Positions 10,561 to 19,449 are shown, counted from the first letter of the stretch. The stretch is 64,000 nucleotides of DNA from Hyphomicrobium sp. 99 (GCF_000384335.2 NZ_KQ031382.1:3545545-3609544); one strand, 5' to 3'. Program-made: numbers and translations. Notes: generated by a model not told the origin, from the sequence alone.

Positions 10561-10624
10561 CCGCTTATCTCTCTGCTAAAGCAAACGACATGCACACTAT
10601 TTGAGAGCCAACCCCCGGCTAACA

Positions 10625-10648
10625 AATAAGAGATGCTAAGCATATTCG
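10625..10648 (-). promoter_or_regulatory. Putative sulfate-regulon operator upstream of the cysTWA unit
   Basis: This segment contains the perfect 11-bp palindrome ATGCTAAGCAT (10632-10642) and matches the segment at 15338-15361 upstream of the sulfate-binding protein at about 19 of 23 positions. It lies 65-88 bp before the start of the 31-codon ORF; the other copy lies 66-89 bp before its gene. LysR-type regulators bind interrupted T-A dyads of this kind, so a CysB site is likely. Confidence 0.5.
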
Positions 10649-10678
10649 ATTATCGGGATTACCCACGAAGAGACAGCA

Positions 10679-11314
10679 TTAACCCTGTCGCACGCGCGCG
10701 TTCGAACCATCGAGGCCGGTGACGACCAGAAATGCTTTTGCTTCACCGTCCCCAGGATTGCGAAAATGATGCGGCGTATCCGCATTGAAGAGGATCGCAT
10801 CGCCTTCGGCGAGCCGAGCTGGAGAATCCTCACCGACGATGATCTCGATGCTTCCTGAGATGACGGTGAGGTTTTTTTTCGCACCCGCCGCCTGAGCAGC
10901 AAACGTCTCGCGGTGATGCGGGCTGACCGTAACCTCGTAAATTTCGATGCTCTGCGGATCGCCCCACGGAAAAAGCGCGCGGCTGACGTAGCCGCCTTCG
11001 CTCGACGAAACGACCGTCGCCCGATCGCGCGGCACGATGATCGTCCCACCCACGCCCGGACTGGAAATGAGACTTGGGACCGATACTTTCAAAGCTTCCG
11101 CTATGCGGCCCAACAGATTGATTGTAGGAGCACTTTTGCCAGTTTCGATCTGCCCGAGCATCGCCCGGCTGACGCCTGACAACGCACCCAGTTGTTCGAG
11201 CGACAAGCCATTCTTGCGCCTGAGCTGACGCAAATTTTCGCCCACGATGATTGAAAGCTTCGTCGGGCCGTTATCCGCGCCTTGGAAATTCTCAAAGTCT
11301 TCTTTTCTGGCCAT
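10679..11314 (-). CDS. XRE-cupin transcription regulator
   Basis: This is an Xre-family helix-turn-helix protein fused to a C-terminal cupin, a common design for regulators that sense small metabolites. The HTH is LRQLRRKNGLSLEQLGALSG...MLGQIETGKSAPT (about residues 25-75), and the cupin is at about 105-205 (SPHHRETFAAQAAGAKKNLT, LAEGDAILFNADTPHHFRNP). The start is ambiguous: ATGs at 11341, 11338, 11320 and 11314 are all in frame. I prefer 11314 (or 11320) because a perfect palindrome at 11341-11358 then lies just upstream as a likely autoregulatory operator. It sits between the sulfate operon and the porin and is transcribed in the same direction; a role in sulfur control is possible but not shown. 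Confidence 0.8.
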   Translation of the reverse strand: MARKEDFENFQGADNGPTKLSIIVGENLRQLRRKNGLSLEQLGALSGVSRAMLGQIETGKSAPTINLLGRIAEALKVSVPSLISSPGVGGTIIVPRDRATVVSSSEGGYVSRALFPWGDPQSIEIYEVTVSPHHRETFAAQAAGAKKNLTVISGSIEIIVGEDSPARLAEGDAILFNADTPHHFRNPGDGEAKAFLVVTGLDGSNARVRQG

Positions 11315-11340
11315 CACCATCGCCGCGACTTTCGCCATCA

Positions 11341-11358
11341 TATTTGCATCTGCAAATA
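11341..11358. promoter_or_regulatory. Palindromic operator candidate of the XRE-cupin gene
   Basis: TATTTGCATCTGCAAATA is a perfect 8-2-8 inverted repeat 27 bp upstream of the preferred start of the XRE-cupin gene. Xre regulators bind dyads of this size as dimers. Confidence 0.5.
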
Positions 11359-11459
11359 CGGATACCCGAGCGGCGATACCGGCAGAACGAAGAAGAAGTG
11401 ATGAGCTTATGAGGGAACTTTGCTGCTCGGAGCATTTCTCAACGCGGTGCAGCATTTGC

Positions 11460-11500
11460 AAAAAAAACGAGAAGGACGACCGGTTGGGTCGCCCTTCTCG
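11460..11500 (-). terminator. Rho-independent terminator of the porin gene
   Basis: On the minus strand a 14-bp stem (11487-11500 with 11468-11481, one G-U pair) with a 5-nt loop is followed by a run of T. It lies 56 bp after the porin stop codon. Confidence 0.85.
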
Positions 11501-11555
11501 CAAAGATCTGACGGGGATCAGATGTCCGTCATGGCCGCCGGTGAGCGGCGCAAGA

Positions 11556-12887
11556 TCAGAAGTTGATCTTCATACCGCCGATGACCTGCTGCATCGCCGA
11601 CAGGTCGGTTGCATCTGTCGTATTGCCAACCTTCACATCGCCATCAGCATGTTGATAGACGAGGTAGAGGGTCGAGTCGGCCGCTTCGATGTTCTGCGCT
11701 GCACCGACTGCCCAGAAATTGATGTTGGCACCCGTTGTTCTGATGGTACCCGAGCTGGTTACGTTCGAACCAGCGTCATCCTGGCGATACATACCGAAAA
11801 CGTTGGTCTTACCCAGCGGGATCCACTTCTTCTCGATGCCGCCCTGGACGAACCAAGTTGTGCTGTCCTTCTCGAGAATTTTCGCGTCGATGGCGGGATC
11901 GTTCGAGCCATCATGCTGCTTGCCATAACCGCCGTAAACGAACAGGCCGGTCGGGGCATGCTGAATGAAGCCAGATACGCCCCACCACTCGCAATTGAGT
12001 GCGTTATCAGGCGACGAGCCCGAGCCGTGGCAAGGCGTGGAGAAGCCATCCGTCGACTGGCCGTAACCGGCCCGTGCGTTGTAATTGAAATCGCCGGCTT
12101 CGCCCTTGTAGATCAAGGCCGCATCCCAGATATCGTCTTCGCCCCAGGCCGTCGCAACGTTGAAACCAGCAAACACCGGCGACTCGTAGCGCACAACGTT
12201 CCGGCGTCCGTCATCACCCGGCGTCGAGTTGTTGAAGCCGCGAAGCGCGTCACCCCACTTCAGATTACCTCCGCTATTGATCTTGCTCCCGTCTTTACCG
12301 CGGAGGTAGAAGCTCTGGAGATAATCCGGAGGACCTTCCGCGTCGTAGAAGTTACGCGTTAGAGTCGTGTCGGCGTCGTCGAGCAAATGGTAGGTCGCCG
12401 TGCTGTCCTGACCGACAGAGAGCTTACCGAAAGTCTTGCTCTTTAAGAACCAGCTGCTCTTGCGAACCGAAAGGATATTGGAGGTGCCGCTCGTGCCGTC
12501 CGGGTTATCCTGATCGGTTTTGCTGCTGTTGCCGCCATATACCCCGATTTCAAGCAAGTAGCCCGCAGACCAATCGGCGTTGATCTTAGCTTCGCCGAGG
12601 AAGCGGAAACGAGATTGTTCAACCGGGTTCGTGCCGACGTAAGCATTTCTCTCGCTGCCGTCGTCCCACCAGATCACGTTCTCGTTTACCCAGCCCGACA
12701 CGGTCAGGCTGACTTTGCGGTTGCCCTTGCGAGCCGTCGTGGCTTCAAGCTCGGCAACGCGCTCTTCGAGATCGGCGCAGCAATTGCCGCCGAGATCCGC
12801 TGCAGCCGCAGGCATCGCCCACCCGCTGATCATCAAAGCGGCAACCCAAAGACCCCAATGGCCCCGCGTACCCTGTGAAAATTTCAT
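11556..12887 (-). CDS. Outer membrane porin
   Basis: This is a beta-barrel porin of alphaproteobacterial type. A signal peptide (to about residue 29, AMPAAAADLGGN) is followed by a short coiled-coil with a CCADLEERVAELE segment, then VSLTVSGWVNENVIWWDDGS, which opens the barrel. Strand-like alternating residues run to a terminal Phe (GGMKINF), the usual outer membrane insertion signal. 443 residues. It stands alone with its own terminator. Its position between sulfate genes hints at anion uptake, but the sequence does not prove specificity. Confidence 0.85.
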   Translation of the reverse strand: MKFSQGTRGHWGLWVAALMISGWAMPAAAADLGGNCCADLEERVAELEATTARKGNRKVSLTVSGWVNENVIWWDDGSERNAYVGTNPVEQSRFRFLGEAKINADWSAGYLLEIGVYGGNSSKTDQDNPDGTSGTSNILSVRKSSWFLKSKTFGKLSVGQDSTATYHLLDDADTTLTRNFYDAEGPPDYLQSFYLRGKDGSKINSGGNLKWGDALRGFNNSTPGDDGRRNVVRYESPVFAGFNVATAWGEDDIWDAALIYKGEAGDFNYNARAGYGQSTDGFSTPCHGSGSSPDNALNCEWWGVSGFIQHAPTGLFVYGGYGKQHDGSNDPAIDAKILEKDSTTWFVQGGIEKKWIPLGKTNVFGMYRQDDAGSNVTSSGTIRTTGANINFWAVGAAQNIEAADSTLYLVYQHADGDVKVGNTTDATDLSAMQQVIGGMKINF

Positions 12888-13223
12888 GTAAGTTCAGACC
12901 CCCGTCTGTTAGCTACTTTTGGTGCATTACTTTCTCCTTTTGTTTTTAATGATCTGATTACAGTGTTCAACAGCGCACGCGTCCACGCTGGTATTTCTGC
13001 AATAGCGGAGTGACTATCTTGTACCACACGACGGTACAGCTGTTGCACCGACAGGTCCCCCGGCTGGTCTGGGCAGCGCAGCAGCACCTACAATATTCGC
13101 GATAATTGAGAGGTGACCCGGGGAGCGCTCGGGGTCGCCGAGCCAGCCGATGCCGTCACAATGGCCGGGATCAAAAGAGTTCCAATGCAGCAAGCTCTTC
13201 CGCGGGGTGGTACAGCGGAGTGG
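12888..13223. other. Porin upstream region with a decayed tandem repeat unit
   Basis: This stretch of 336 bp has no convincing gene. It must contain the porin promoter near 12900-12960 and, from about 13000, the first copy of a 210-bp imperfect tandem repeat whose second copy lies in the 3' part of the neighbouring hydrolase gene. Confidence 0.6.
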
Positions 13224-13418
13224 CTATCGTGTACCACAACCGGGTACAACTGGCGCGCCAACGGTCCAGCCGGCTGCTCTGAGCAGCGCCGCTGCGCCCA
13301 CGATGTCGCGATGATCGAGAGGTTGCGATCCGCGAAGCGCTTGCCGCCTCCGAGCCAGCCAGTGCCTTTGCAACGGCCGCGACTGAGAGAGGTCCAATGC
13401 GGCGAGCCGTTCAGCGGC
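13000..13418. repeat. Two diverged tandem copies of a 210-bp unit
   Basis: Unit 1 (about 13000-13205) and unit 2 (about 13210-13418) align along their length with an offset of 210 bp. Shared blocks include GCGGAGTG-CTATC, TGTACCACA, TCGCGAT, GAGAGGT, CGAGCCAGCC and TCCAATGC. Identity is roughly two thirds by eye. Unit 2 encodes the C-terminal 60 or so residues of the hydrolase on the minus strand; unit 1 has no matching open frame. Confidence 0.6.
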
Positions 13419-13952
13419 CGACCGGAACTCGGCAGCGCGACGCAGTCTCTCAAGCAACGCAAGACCTTCGGGCCACGGCCCAAAACCGGCTTCGGCATTG
13501 ATGTGCCCCGCTTCGCCCAGATCGACGAAATCGGCCCGCCAGAGATCCGCCCAGCGACGCGCTTTATCGATTGCCATCCAAGGATCGTTACGGCTCGCGA
13601 CCACCACGACCGGGAATGCCAACGGCTTCACCGGCAGAAATTCAGCCACTCCGAACGTCTCGGGATCGGCCGGCGCGACCAGGAGTGCGCCAGCGATTCG
13701 CTCTGCGTGGTCGCTCGCGGCTTGGACGGCGGCCAAGGCGCCGAAGGAGTGGGCGGCGATGAAAATGGGGCCGGTTGCGTGTGCAATTTCGCGACGAACG
13801 CGAGCCGACCATTCGGGTAGGTGAGGATCGTTCCAGTCGCGCTGCGTAACTCGGATGCTGCCGCTAACGCGTCTCTCGAGCCAAGTTTGCCAATGTGTGG
13901 GTCCGCTCGAACGAAGTCCCGGAGCGATGAGAGTTGTCGACATTGAATTCAC
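13224..13952 (-). CDS. RBBP9/YdeN-type serine hydrolase with extra C-terminus
   Basis: This is a small alpha/beta hydrolase of the RBBP9/YdeN family. The nucleophile elbow AHSFG, the Asp in ASRNDPW and the His in AGHINAEAGFGPW form the usual triad. The family normally ends near residue 180, soon after GFGPWPEGLALLERL. Here the frame continues for about 63 further residues (from about AAERLAALDLSQSRP) that are encoded by repeat unit 2 and resemble nothing I know. ATG at 13952 or 13943 can serve as start. Substrate unknown. Confidence 0.72.
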   Translation of the reverse strand: MNSMSTTLIAPGLRSSGPTHWQTWLERRVSGSIRVTQRDWNDPHLPEWSARVRREIAHATGPIFIAAHSFGALAAVQAASDHAERIAGALLVAPADPETFGVAEFLPVKPLAFPVVVVASRNDPWMAIDKARRWADLWRADFVDLGEAGHINAEAGFGPWPEGLALLERLRRAAEFRSAAERLAALDLSQSRPLQRHWLARRRQALRGSQPLDHRDIVGAAALLRAAGWTVGAPVVPGCGTR

Positions 13953-14237
13953 CCTTGATGCTGAGCCCTAGGGATGGGGCTGGCTATGGTCTGCAAAGTC
14001 CTGAGGCGTAGGATTGAGTACTCGCACTCACAGGCGGTGCTCCGGATCTGGATCCGGCTAGCGGAGAAACGACCCGCAACACCTCTCGCAACCTTGTCCT
14101 GACATCAGCATTGTTTCGAATTCCGCGACGAAGTGATCGATCAACCTGCTTCGTGCGCCGCCCTGCTCATCGGAAATGGTCTGGAGGAGCTTCCGGGCGA
14201 GAGGAACGGCGCACGAATTCAGTTTCTAGCGAGCATT

Positions 14238-15272
14238 TCAGCTCTTGTTGCCAGGCGTGTAGATCTGATCGAATACACCACCGTCCTTGAAGTGCTCAGC
14301 CTGCGCCTTGGTCCAGCCGCCGAAGACGTCATCGATGGTGAACGTCTGCACCTTGCCAAACTGGCTTGCGTACTTCTGAGCGACCTTTGCATCGCGCGGA
14401 CGATAGAAATTCTGCGCTGCGATCTCCTGGCCTTCTTCGCTGTAGAGATGCTTCAGATATTCCTCGGCAACTGCTCGCGTACCGCGCTTGTCGACGACCT
14501 TATCAACGACGGCAACGTTCGGCTCGGCAAGAATTGAAATCGACGGCGTGACGATCTCGAACTTGTCGGGACCGAGCTCTTTGACCGAGAGATAGGCTTC
14601 ATTTTCCCATGCGATCAACACGTCGCCGATGCCACGCTCGACGAAAGTCGTCGTCGAACCACGAGCGCCGGAATCCAGAACCTTGGTGTTCTTGTAGATC
14701 TTGGCGACGAAATCTTTCGCCGTAGCATCGCTACCGCCGGGCTGCTTCAGCGCGTAACCCCAGGCAGCGAGATAGTTCCAGCGTGCACCACCCGACGTCT
14801 TCGGGTTCGGCGTCACGACCTCGACGCCGTCCTTAGCCAGATCAGACCAATCCTTGATGCCCTTCGGGTTGCCCTTACGAACGAGGAAAACGATCGTGGA
14901 CGTATAAGGCGCCGAGTTGTCGGGAAGGCGCTTGATCCAGTCTGCCTTGATCAGATCGCCGTTCTTATGAAGCGCATCCACGTCGGCCGCGAGCGCCAGC
15001 GTCACGACGTCGGCGTCGATGCCGTCGATCACCGAACGAGCCTGCTTGCCCGAGCCGCCGTGCGACTGCTTGATCGTTACGTCATCGCCCGTCTTGGCCT
15101 TCCAATACTTGGTGAAGGCTGCGTTGTAGGCCTGATAGAGTTCGCGGGTCGGATCGTACGAAACGTTGAGCAACGAGATTTCTGCGGCTGAGGCGTAGCC
15201 GGAAAGTCCAGCAAGGCCGAGGCCCAGGGCGGCACCGATGGCCGATCTGCGCGTCAGGGGTAGAAACGACAT
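14238..15272 (-). CDS. sbp: Sulfate ABC transporter substrate-binding protein
   Basis: This is the periplasmic sulfate-binding protein feeding CysTWA. A twin-arginine-like leader ([20 protein letters not shown], cut near YASAAE) is followed by the family opening [20 protein letters not shown]. Binding-site segments [29 protein letters not shown] and [20 protein letters not shown] are intact. 344 residues, full length. It is separated from cysTWA by the XRE regulator, porin and hydrolase, but shares with them an upstream element, so it is probably coregulated. Confidence 0.93.
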   Translation of the reverse strand: MSFLPLTRRSAIGAALGLGLAGLSGYASAAEISLLNVSYDPTRELYQAYNAAFTKYWKAKTGDDVTIKQSHGGSGKQARSVIDGIDADVVTLALAADVDALHKNGDLIKADWIKRLPDNSAPYTSTIVFLVRKGNPKGIKDWSDLAKDGVEVVTPNPKTSGGARWNYLAAWGYALKQPGGSDATAKDFVAKIYKNTKVLDSGARGSTTTFVERGIGDVLIAWENEAYLSVKELGPDKFEIVTPSISILAEPNVAVVDKVVDKRGTRAVAEEYLKHLYSEEGQEIAAQNFYRPRDAKVAQKYASQFGKVQTFTIDDVFGGWTKAQAEHFKDGGVFDQIYTPGNKS

Positions 15273-15337
15273 GAGAACCTCTCAGGTTGGAATTGACCTA
15301 AGAGCAACCCTATCGACGGGTGCTTTCTCCATGAACG

Positions 15338-15361
15338 AAGAAGAAATGCTGAGCTTATTAG
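15338..15361 (-). promoter_or_regulatory. Putative sulfate-regulon operator upstream of sbp
   Basis: This is the second copy of the element at 10625-10648, with core AGAAATGCTGAGCTTATTAG. It lies 66-89 bp upstream of the sbp start codon. Conservation of both sequence and spacing supports a shared CysB-type control. Confidence 0.5.
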
Positions 15362-15514
15362 ACGTTTCGGCGGTCGAAATCCCCTAACTGCGGGGGCTCA
15401 ATCTGTTAAAATGGAAATCCTAGCCAGCCCGACGAAACGAAATTTTTCGCTCGCCGCTAGCCGAAATCCGAGGACGGACGCCGCTGGGGATCGTCAGAGG
15501 CCACCCTGCCAATC

Positions 15515-16090
15515 CTACTGTTTTCGCGGTTCCACGGTGTCTGCCGTGATCGTGTAACCGGCATCCGCGAGCCCGGTAAAAGCCTCGCTCGTGTTGATTT
15601 TGCCCGTGACCGTGACCGGATCGAAGGCCCCCCCGATCTCGAAGCCCTTGTCCGTCTTCACATAGATGATCTGATTGGCGGGAGGCGGGGGCACGTGGAT
15701 GCAGGCCCCCACAAACGGAACGAGAAGAAATTCCTTCACCGTCGTCGCGTCGAAATCGAGCGGCACCACGTAGCCTCCGATGGCGACGCTTTTCCCATCG
15801 AGCTCCTGCACGATGGCCGGAGGACGATCGCTCCCAGGCTGCCGCCGCTTCACCGACATGAAGTTGCCCTCAGGCAGCGGAGGCGGAGGAGGACCGGCAT
15901 CCGTAGCCGGCGGCACCGAACCACCGAAAAACGTCTTCGACTGCATCGGCGATGGGCCAGGCACGTTCTTTGGTATGAGATCAGCCCACTTGAGTTGCAG
16001 AGGCGCATCGGCAACGACGTTCGAAGACGCCACAACGGAAAACGCGAGGGGGAGCAAGACGCCCAGAGCCAGAAGATGTTTCGATGCCAT
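15515..16090 (-). CDS. DUF3299 periplasmic protein (ZrgD-like)
   Basis: This is a secreted protein of the DUF3299 family. The signal peptide (MASKHLLALGVLLPLAFSVV) is followed by a Pro-rich stretch (about 50-70) and the conserved core VAIGGYVVPLDFDATTVKEF and LLVPFVGACIHVPPPPANQI. In Vibrio the zinc-linked Zrg operon includes a member of this family with an ABC transporter and a DUF2796 protein, and the same set lies here. About 191 residues. The start at 16090 was preferred because it gives a clean signal peptide; 11 extra codons are open upstream and reach into the permease gene. Confidence 0.78.
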   Translation of the reverse strand: MASKHLLALGVLLPLAFSVVASSNVVADAPLQLKWADLIPKNVPGPSPMQSKTFFGGSVPPATDAGPPPPPLPEGNFMSVKRRQPGSDRPPAIVQELDGKSVAIGGYVVPLDFDATTVKEFLLVPFVGACIHVPPPPANQIIYVKTDKGFEIGGAFDPVTVTGKINTSEAFTGLADAGYTITADTVEPRKQ

Positions 16091-16119
16091 AGCTGCATCC
16101 TTCCAAAAAATGAAACCGA

Positions 16120-17379
16120 TCACACTCTGACCATCATGCCGTCAGCCAGCGACAGCCGATACGCTCGGATCGCCGGCAACAAGCCAGCAATGAACCCCGC
16201 GGCGACGATCAACCCGAGCTTCAACCATTCATCGGGTCGCGGCGGATCGATCGCGAGGCTCAGCCCATACGTGTGATCGATATAGGGCCGCATCAGATAG
16301 AGCCCCACGTAAAGACCAAGCGTTCCGGCAATAACGCCCGCGAGCGTCAACAGTCCGCCTTCAGCCGCAAGCAGTCCAAGCACCGTTGCCGGTGTCGCGC
16401 CGACCGAGCGCAAGATCGCCATCTCGCGACGCCGCTCGTTGAGCGTGGTCAGGATCATCGTCACCATGCCGAGCAGCGCCGTCGCAACGACCATCGCCGA
16501 AACAACAGATAGAGCCGTCTCGGCTGTTCCGATAAGTCCCCAAAGCTCCTGCAGAGCAACGCCCGGCATGATCGCCGATAACGGCTCCTCCGGATAATCG
16601 TTGATCCGTCGTTGCACTTTGAATGTTGCAAGCTTCGAGTTGAGACCGACCATCGCCGCCGTTATGGCGCGCGGCGTGAGATCCATCTTGCGCACCGCAT
16701 CCGCCGAGATATTTTCGCCGGGAACAGGCGCGCCATTCTGCCAATCGATGTGAATAGCTTCGATGGCTTCGAGGCTGACGTGCACCGTCCGGTCTATCGG
16801 CGTGCCCGTTTTTGCGAGGATGCCAGAAACGCGGAACGGCTTGTCCTCATGCTCGACGAACGAGATCGAGCCGACACCGTGCGCGACGACGATCCTGTCT
16901 CCAACCTTGTATCCCAGCGCGTCCGCGACATCCGATCCGATGACCGCATCGAACAAATCCGTGAATGGACCGCCCGATGCAAACGTCATGCTCTGGCCGT
17001 GACGGAATTTGTAGTGCGTAAAGTAATCGGCATTCGTGCCGAGCACGCGAAAGCCGTGGTGGCTGTCGCCAAGCGACATCGGAACGATCCAGGAAACCTC
17101 AGGCATCTTTGCGATGTCCTGATAGCTCTTCCAGGTCACGTTGTTGGTCGCGTTTCCGATGCGAAAAACAGAGTAGAGCAGCAGATTGAGGCTGCCACTG
17201 CGCGCCCCGACGATCAAATCCGTTCCCGAAATCGTGTCGGCGAAGCTCTGCCGCGCACCGGTGCGAACTTTCTCGACCCCGAGCAGCAGCATGACGCTCA
17301 CGGCAATGGCCAGAACCGTCAGGCACGCCGTCACCCAGCGGTTGAGCAATGACTGAAACGCGAGACGAAAAATCATCAT
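16120..17379 (-). CDS. ABC transporter permease, FtsX/MacB type (ZrgB-like)
   Basis: This is an FtsX-like permease with one N-terminal membrane helix (about 15-35), a large periplasmic domain (about 40-280) and three C-terminal helices (about 285-405). The segment TTLNERRREMAILRSVGATP is the family's cytoplasmic signature. It overlaps the ATPase gene by 4 bp. The periplasmic MacB-like domain suggests it moves or remodels periplasmic or lipidated substrates rather than importing ions directly. 419 residues. Confidence 0.85.
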   Translation of the reverse strand: MMIFRLAFQSLLNRWVTACLTVLAIAVSVMLLLGVEKVRTGARQSFADTISGTDLIVGARSGSLNLLLYSVFRIGNATNNVTWKSYQDIAKMPEVSWIVPMSLGDSHHGFRVLGTNADYFTHYKFRHGQSMTFASGGPFTDLFDAVIGSDVADALGYKVGDRIVVAHGVGSISFVEHEDKPFRVSGILAKTGTPIDRTVHVSLEAIEAIHIDWQNGAPVPGENISADAVRKMDLTPRAITAAMVGLNSKLATFKVQRRINDYPEEPLSAIMPGVALQELWGLIGTAETALSVVSAMVVATALLGMVTMILTTLNERRREMAILRSVGATPATVLGLLAAEGGLLTLAGVIAGTLGLYVGLYLMRPYIDHTYGLSLAIDPPRPDEWLKLGLIVAAGFIAGLLPAIRAYRLSLADGMMVRV

Positions 17380-18134
17380 TTCACGGCACCTCGCGACGAG
17401 ACGGCGATTTCGTCGAGACGCACGACGCGATCGAAATGCGGCGCCAATCCCTCATCGTGACTGACCATGATGACGCTCGTACCTGCCTTCTCGCTTTGCG
17501 CAAACAAGAGCTTTAGAAACGCCTCTTCCGTATTTCGATCGAGCGCCGACGTCGGCTCATCCGCCACCAGAATTTGCGGCGCACCGATCAATGCCCGCGC
17601 CGCGGCGACGCGCTGCTGCTGCCCGACGCTCAAGCTCGCAGCCTTCACTGTCGCAATCACCGTCTCGTCGAGACCGAGCGCCACGAGCAACCCTCGCGCA
17701 ACGTCATCGATCGATCCCTCTCGAAGCGCATTTTCGCGCCGCGTGCGAGAGAACCTGAGCGGCAGCAACACGTTGTCGATGAGCGACGCGTAAGGCAGCA
17801 GATTGAACATCTGGAAGATGATGCCGAAGTTGTCGACGCGAAACCGGTCGCGCCGCGCTCCGCTGAGCTTCGCCATCTCGGTGCCGGCCACATCGATCCG
17901 CCCTTCGTTCGGAGATACGATTCCCGCAAGCAGACTGAGGAACGTGCTCTTCCCGCTTCCCGACGGACCAAGAAGCAAAAGCTTCTCCTCGCGGCCAAGC
18001 GAAAACTTTTTGATCGTAAGGGAGAACGGCGAGGTCCCGGGCCAGGAGTAATGCACGTTCTCGAACGAAACCGCGTCAAGAGGGCTTTCGCCCTCTATCC
18101 GCGTGTCTCGTGAAGCCACGATATATTCACTCAT
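17376..18134 (-). CDS. ABC transporter ATPase, LolD/MacB type (ZrgC-like)
   Basis: This is the ATPase partner of the FtsX-type permease. Walker A GPSGSGKST, signature LSVGQQQR (the usual LSGGQ reads LSVGQ), Walker B LVADEPTSALD and the H-loop SHD are visible. 252 residues. It starts 2 bp after the DUF2796 stop codon, so the genes form one operon. Confidence 0.87.
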   Translation of the reverse strand: MSEYIVASRDTRIEGESPLDAVSFENVHYSWPGTSPFSLTIKKFSLGREEKLLLLGPSGSGKSTFLSLLAGIVSPNEGRIDVAGTEMAKLSGARRDRFRVDNFGIIFQMFNLLPYASLIDNVLLPLRFSRTRRENALREGSIDDVARGLLVALGLDETVIATVKAASLSVGQQQRVAAARALIGAPQILVADEPTSALDRNTEEAFLKLLFAQSEKAGTSVIMVSHDEGLAPHFDRVVRLDEIAVSSRGAVK

Positions 18135-18136
18135 GG

Positions 18137-18712
18137 CTACATCACGCCCGTCAGATCGAGCGCCGGCTTATCGCGCGTCATCTGCGCCTGCGTTTGTCCC
18201 TTCGGCGATGTGATGTTGACGTTGAGAAGCTGCGCACCCGCAAAGCTATTGAAATAGATCGTTTCGAGCCCGGTCACGTTTTCCGGAGCCTCGCAACTGA
18301 TTGTGTACGTCGCATGGAACTCGGAGTGCTGCGGCGCGCCCGGCTTGTCGTCATCATCATCGTCCTTTTCCCCAGGCTTGTGCGTCTCTTTTCGATTCTC
18401 GACGCTGACCGCCTCCGCCTTGCAGTTCGCCGAAGCGGGTAGTTTGAAAACGGCTAGAACATCAGCGAGCTTCGCCTTTGCTTTCTCGACTGCCGCTTTC
18501 TGTTCCTCGGTCGAGGCGACATGCTCGAAGCCGACGATATCCATTCCCGGCGACAGCAGTTCCATCTCGATTTTCTTGCCCTCGATGGCAATATCGAGTG
18601 TGCCTTGCCCGTGCACGTGCGGGCCGAGTTGCCTGTGTGTTGCCTCCTCGGCGAATGCAGGTCCCGCAACGAAAATGGCCACCGAGGCCAATCCTGAAAG
18701 AACTTTCGACAT
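18137..18712 (-). CDS. zrgA: DUF2796 zinc-related periplasmic protein (ZrgA-like)
   Basis: This is a secreted DUF2796 protein, the family of Vibrio ZrgA, a periplasmic protein linked to zinc uptake. A signal peptide (residues 1-22, ending GPAFAEE) leads into a His-rich start (HRQLGPHVHGQGTLDIAIEG) and the family core PGMDIVGFEHV. An acidic and His-containing stretch (EKDDDDDDKPGAPQH, about residue 115) is a plausible metal-binding loop. A strong GGAGAGA ribosome binding site supports the ATG at 18712. 191 residues. Confidence 0.82.
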   Translation of the reverse strand: MSKVLSGLASVAIFVAGPAFAEEATHRQLGPHVHGQGTLDIAIEGKKIEMELLSPGMDIVGFEHVASTEEQKAAVEKAKAKLADVLAVFKLPASANCKAEAVSVENRKETHKPGEKDDDDDDKPGAPQHSEFHATYTISCEAPENVTGLETIYFNSFAGAQLLNVNITSPKGQTQAQMTRDKPALDLTGVM

Positions 18713-18866
18713 GGGTCTCTCCAATTGGATGAATGCGCTGCCACGCGCCATGGCACGGCGTTTGGCTTGGCGGCGTCGAAGCACGATCGCGGATCGCGAA
18801 AAACGCAGCCGATGACGGGAAGGCGGATTGCTAGCTGAACGAAGACGCAAAAGCGGTCTTCGTGGC

Positions 18867-19238
18867 TCAGGCGAATTGCGCCTGCGGAGGACCACGCGCA
18901 CGAAGTTCATAGCAGCGAACTATGCTGCTCTGAGCGTTGAGAGGCGCCTGAAGGTGAACGAAAGCAACTTCAGTAGGTGCGGGAAAATCAAAAAGCGAAG
19001 GAACGAGCGATGTCGCAGCAACCGCTGTTGCCCAGCAGAGCACGCAGCCGTGGTGGTCATCGCCGGATGGCGCACAGGGCTTCGTTGGCGTTTGCGTGCA
19101 ATGACCGGCAAAGGCGACGATGGACCGGGCGCCGACTTCACGGCTGGCATGATGATGGAAGGAAGCGACGCAAAATTGCACGCTGAAGGCAAACAGCGTG
19201 AGCCAAACGAACCTGATGCGGAGTCGCGATGCGGTCAT
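18867..19238 (-). CDS. DUF2946-like small membrane-associated protein
   Basis: This is a 123-residue protein with one N-terminal hydrophobic helix (VWLTLFAFSVQFCVA), a HHH cluster immediately after it and the motif HHGCVLCWATA, as in DUF2946 proteins often found beside metal transport genes. It lies 154 bp upstream of the DUF2796 gene in the same direction and may lead the operon. The ATG at 19238 was chosen because it gives the hydrophobic leader; the upstream extension is not hydrophobic. Metal binding by the His/Cys groups is inference. Confidence 0.6.
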   Translation of the reverse strand: MTASRLRIRFVWLTLFAFSVQFCVASFHHHASREVGARSIVAFAGHCTQTPTKPCAPSGDDHHGCVLCWATAVAATSLVPSLFDFPAPTEVAFVHLQAPLNAQSSIVRCYELRARGPPQAQFA

Positions 19239-19449
19239 GATCTCCGGCCGTTTTTTCACCCAACCAGAATTTGCCCGGTCTTGTGTCAGTATCGTGGCGA
19301 GCAACCACCCTCTCACGATATACTCAGGAACGACACCGATAGGCTTGGCAAATGGTCCCGGCTCCGTAAAATTGGAACCATTGGGGCCCTCGTGCATTTT
19401 ATTTCGCGCGAGATTCTGTGCATTCCTTCCGGGACGATAAGAAGAAATT

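Noticed and set aside
11247..12362. 371-codon plus-strand frame opposite the XRE gene and porin
   Set aside because: It spans two unrelated genes and their terminator and has no recognisable domain.
12884..13498. Minus-strand frames in the tandem repeat area (67 and 136 codons)
   Set aside because: Their sequences do not correspond between the two repeat units, as would be expected of a real duplicated gene, and they lack ribosome binding sites.
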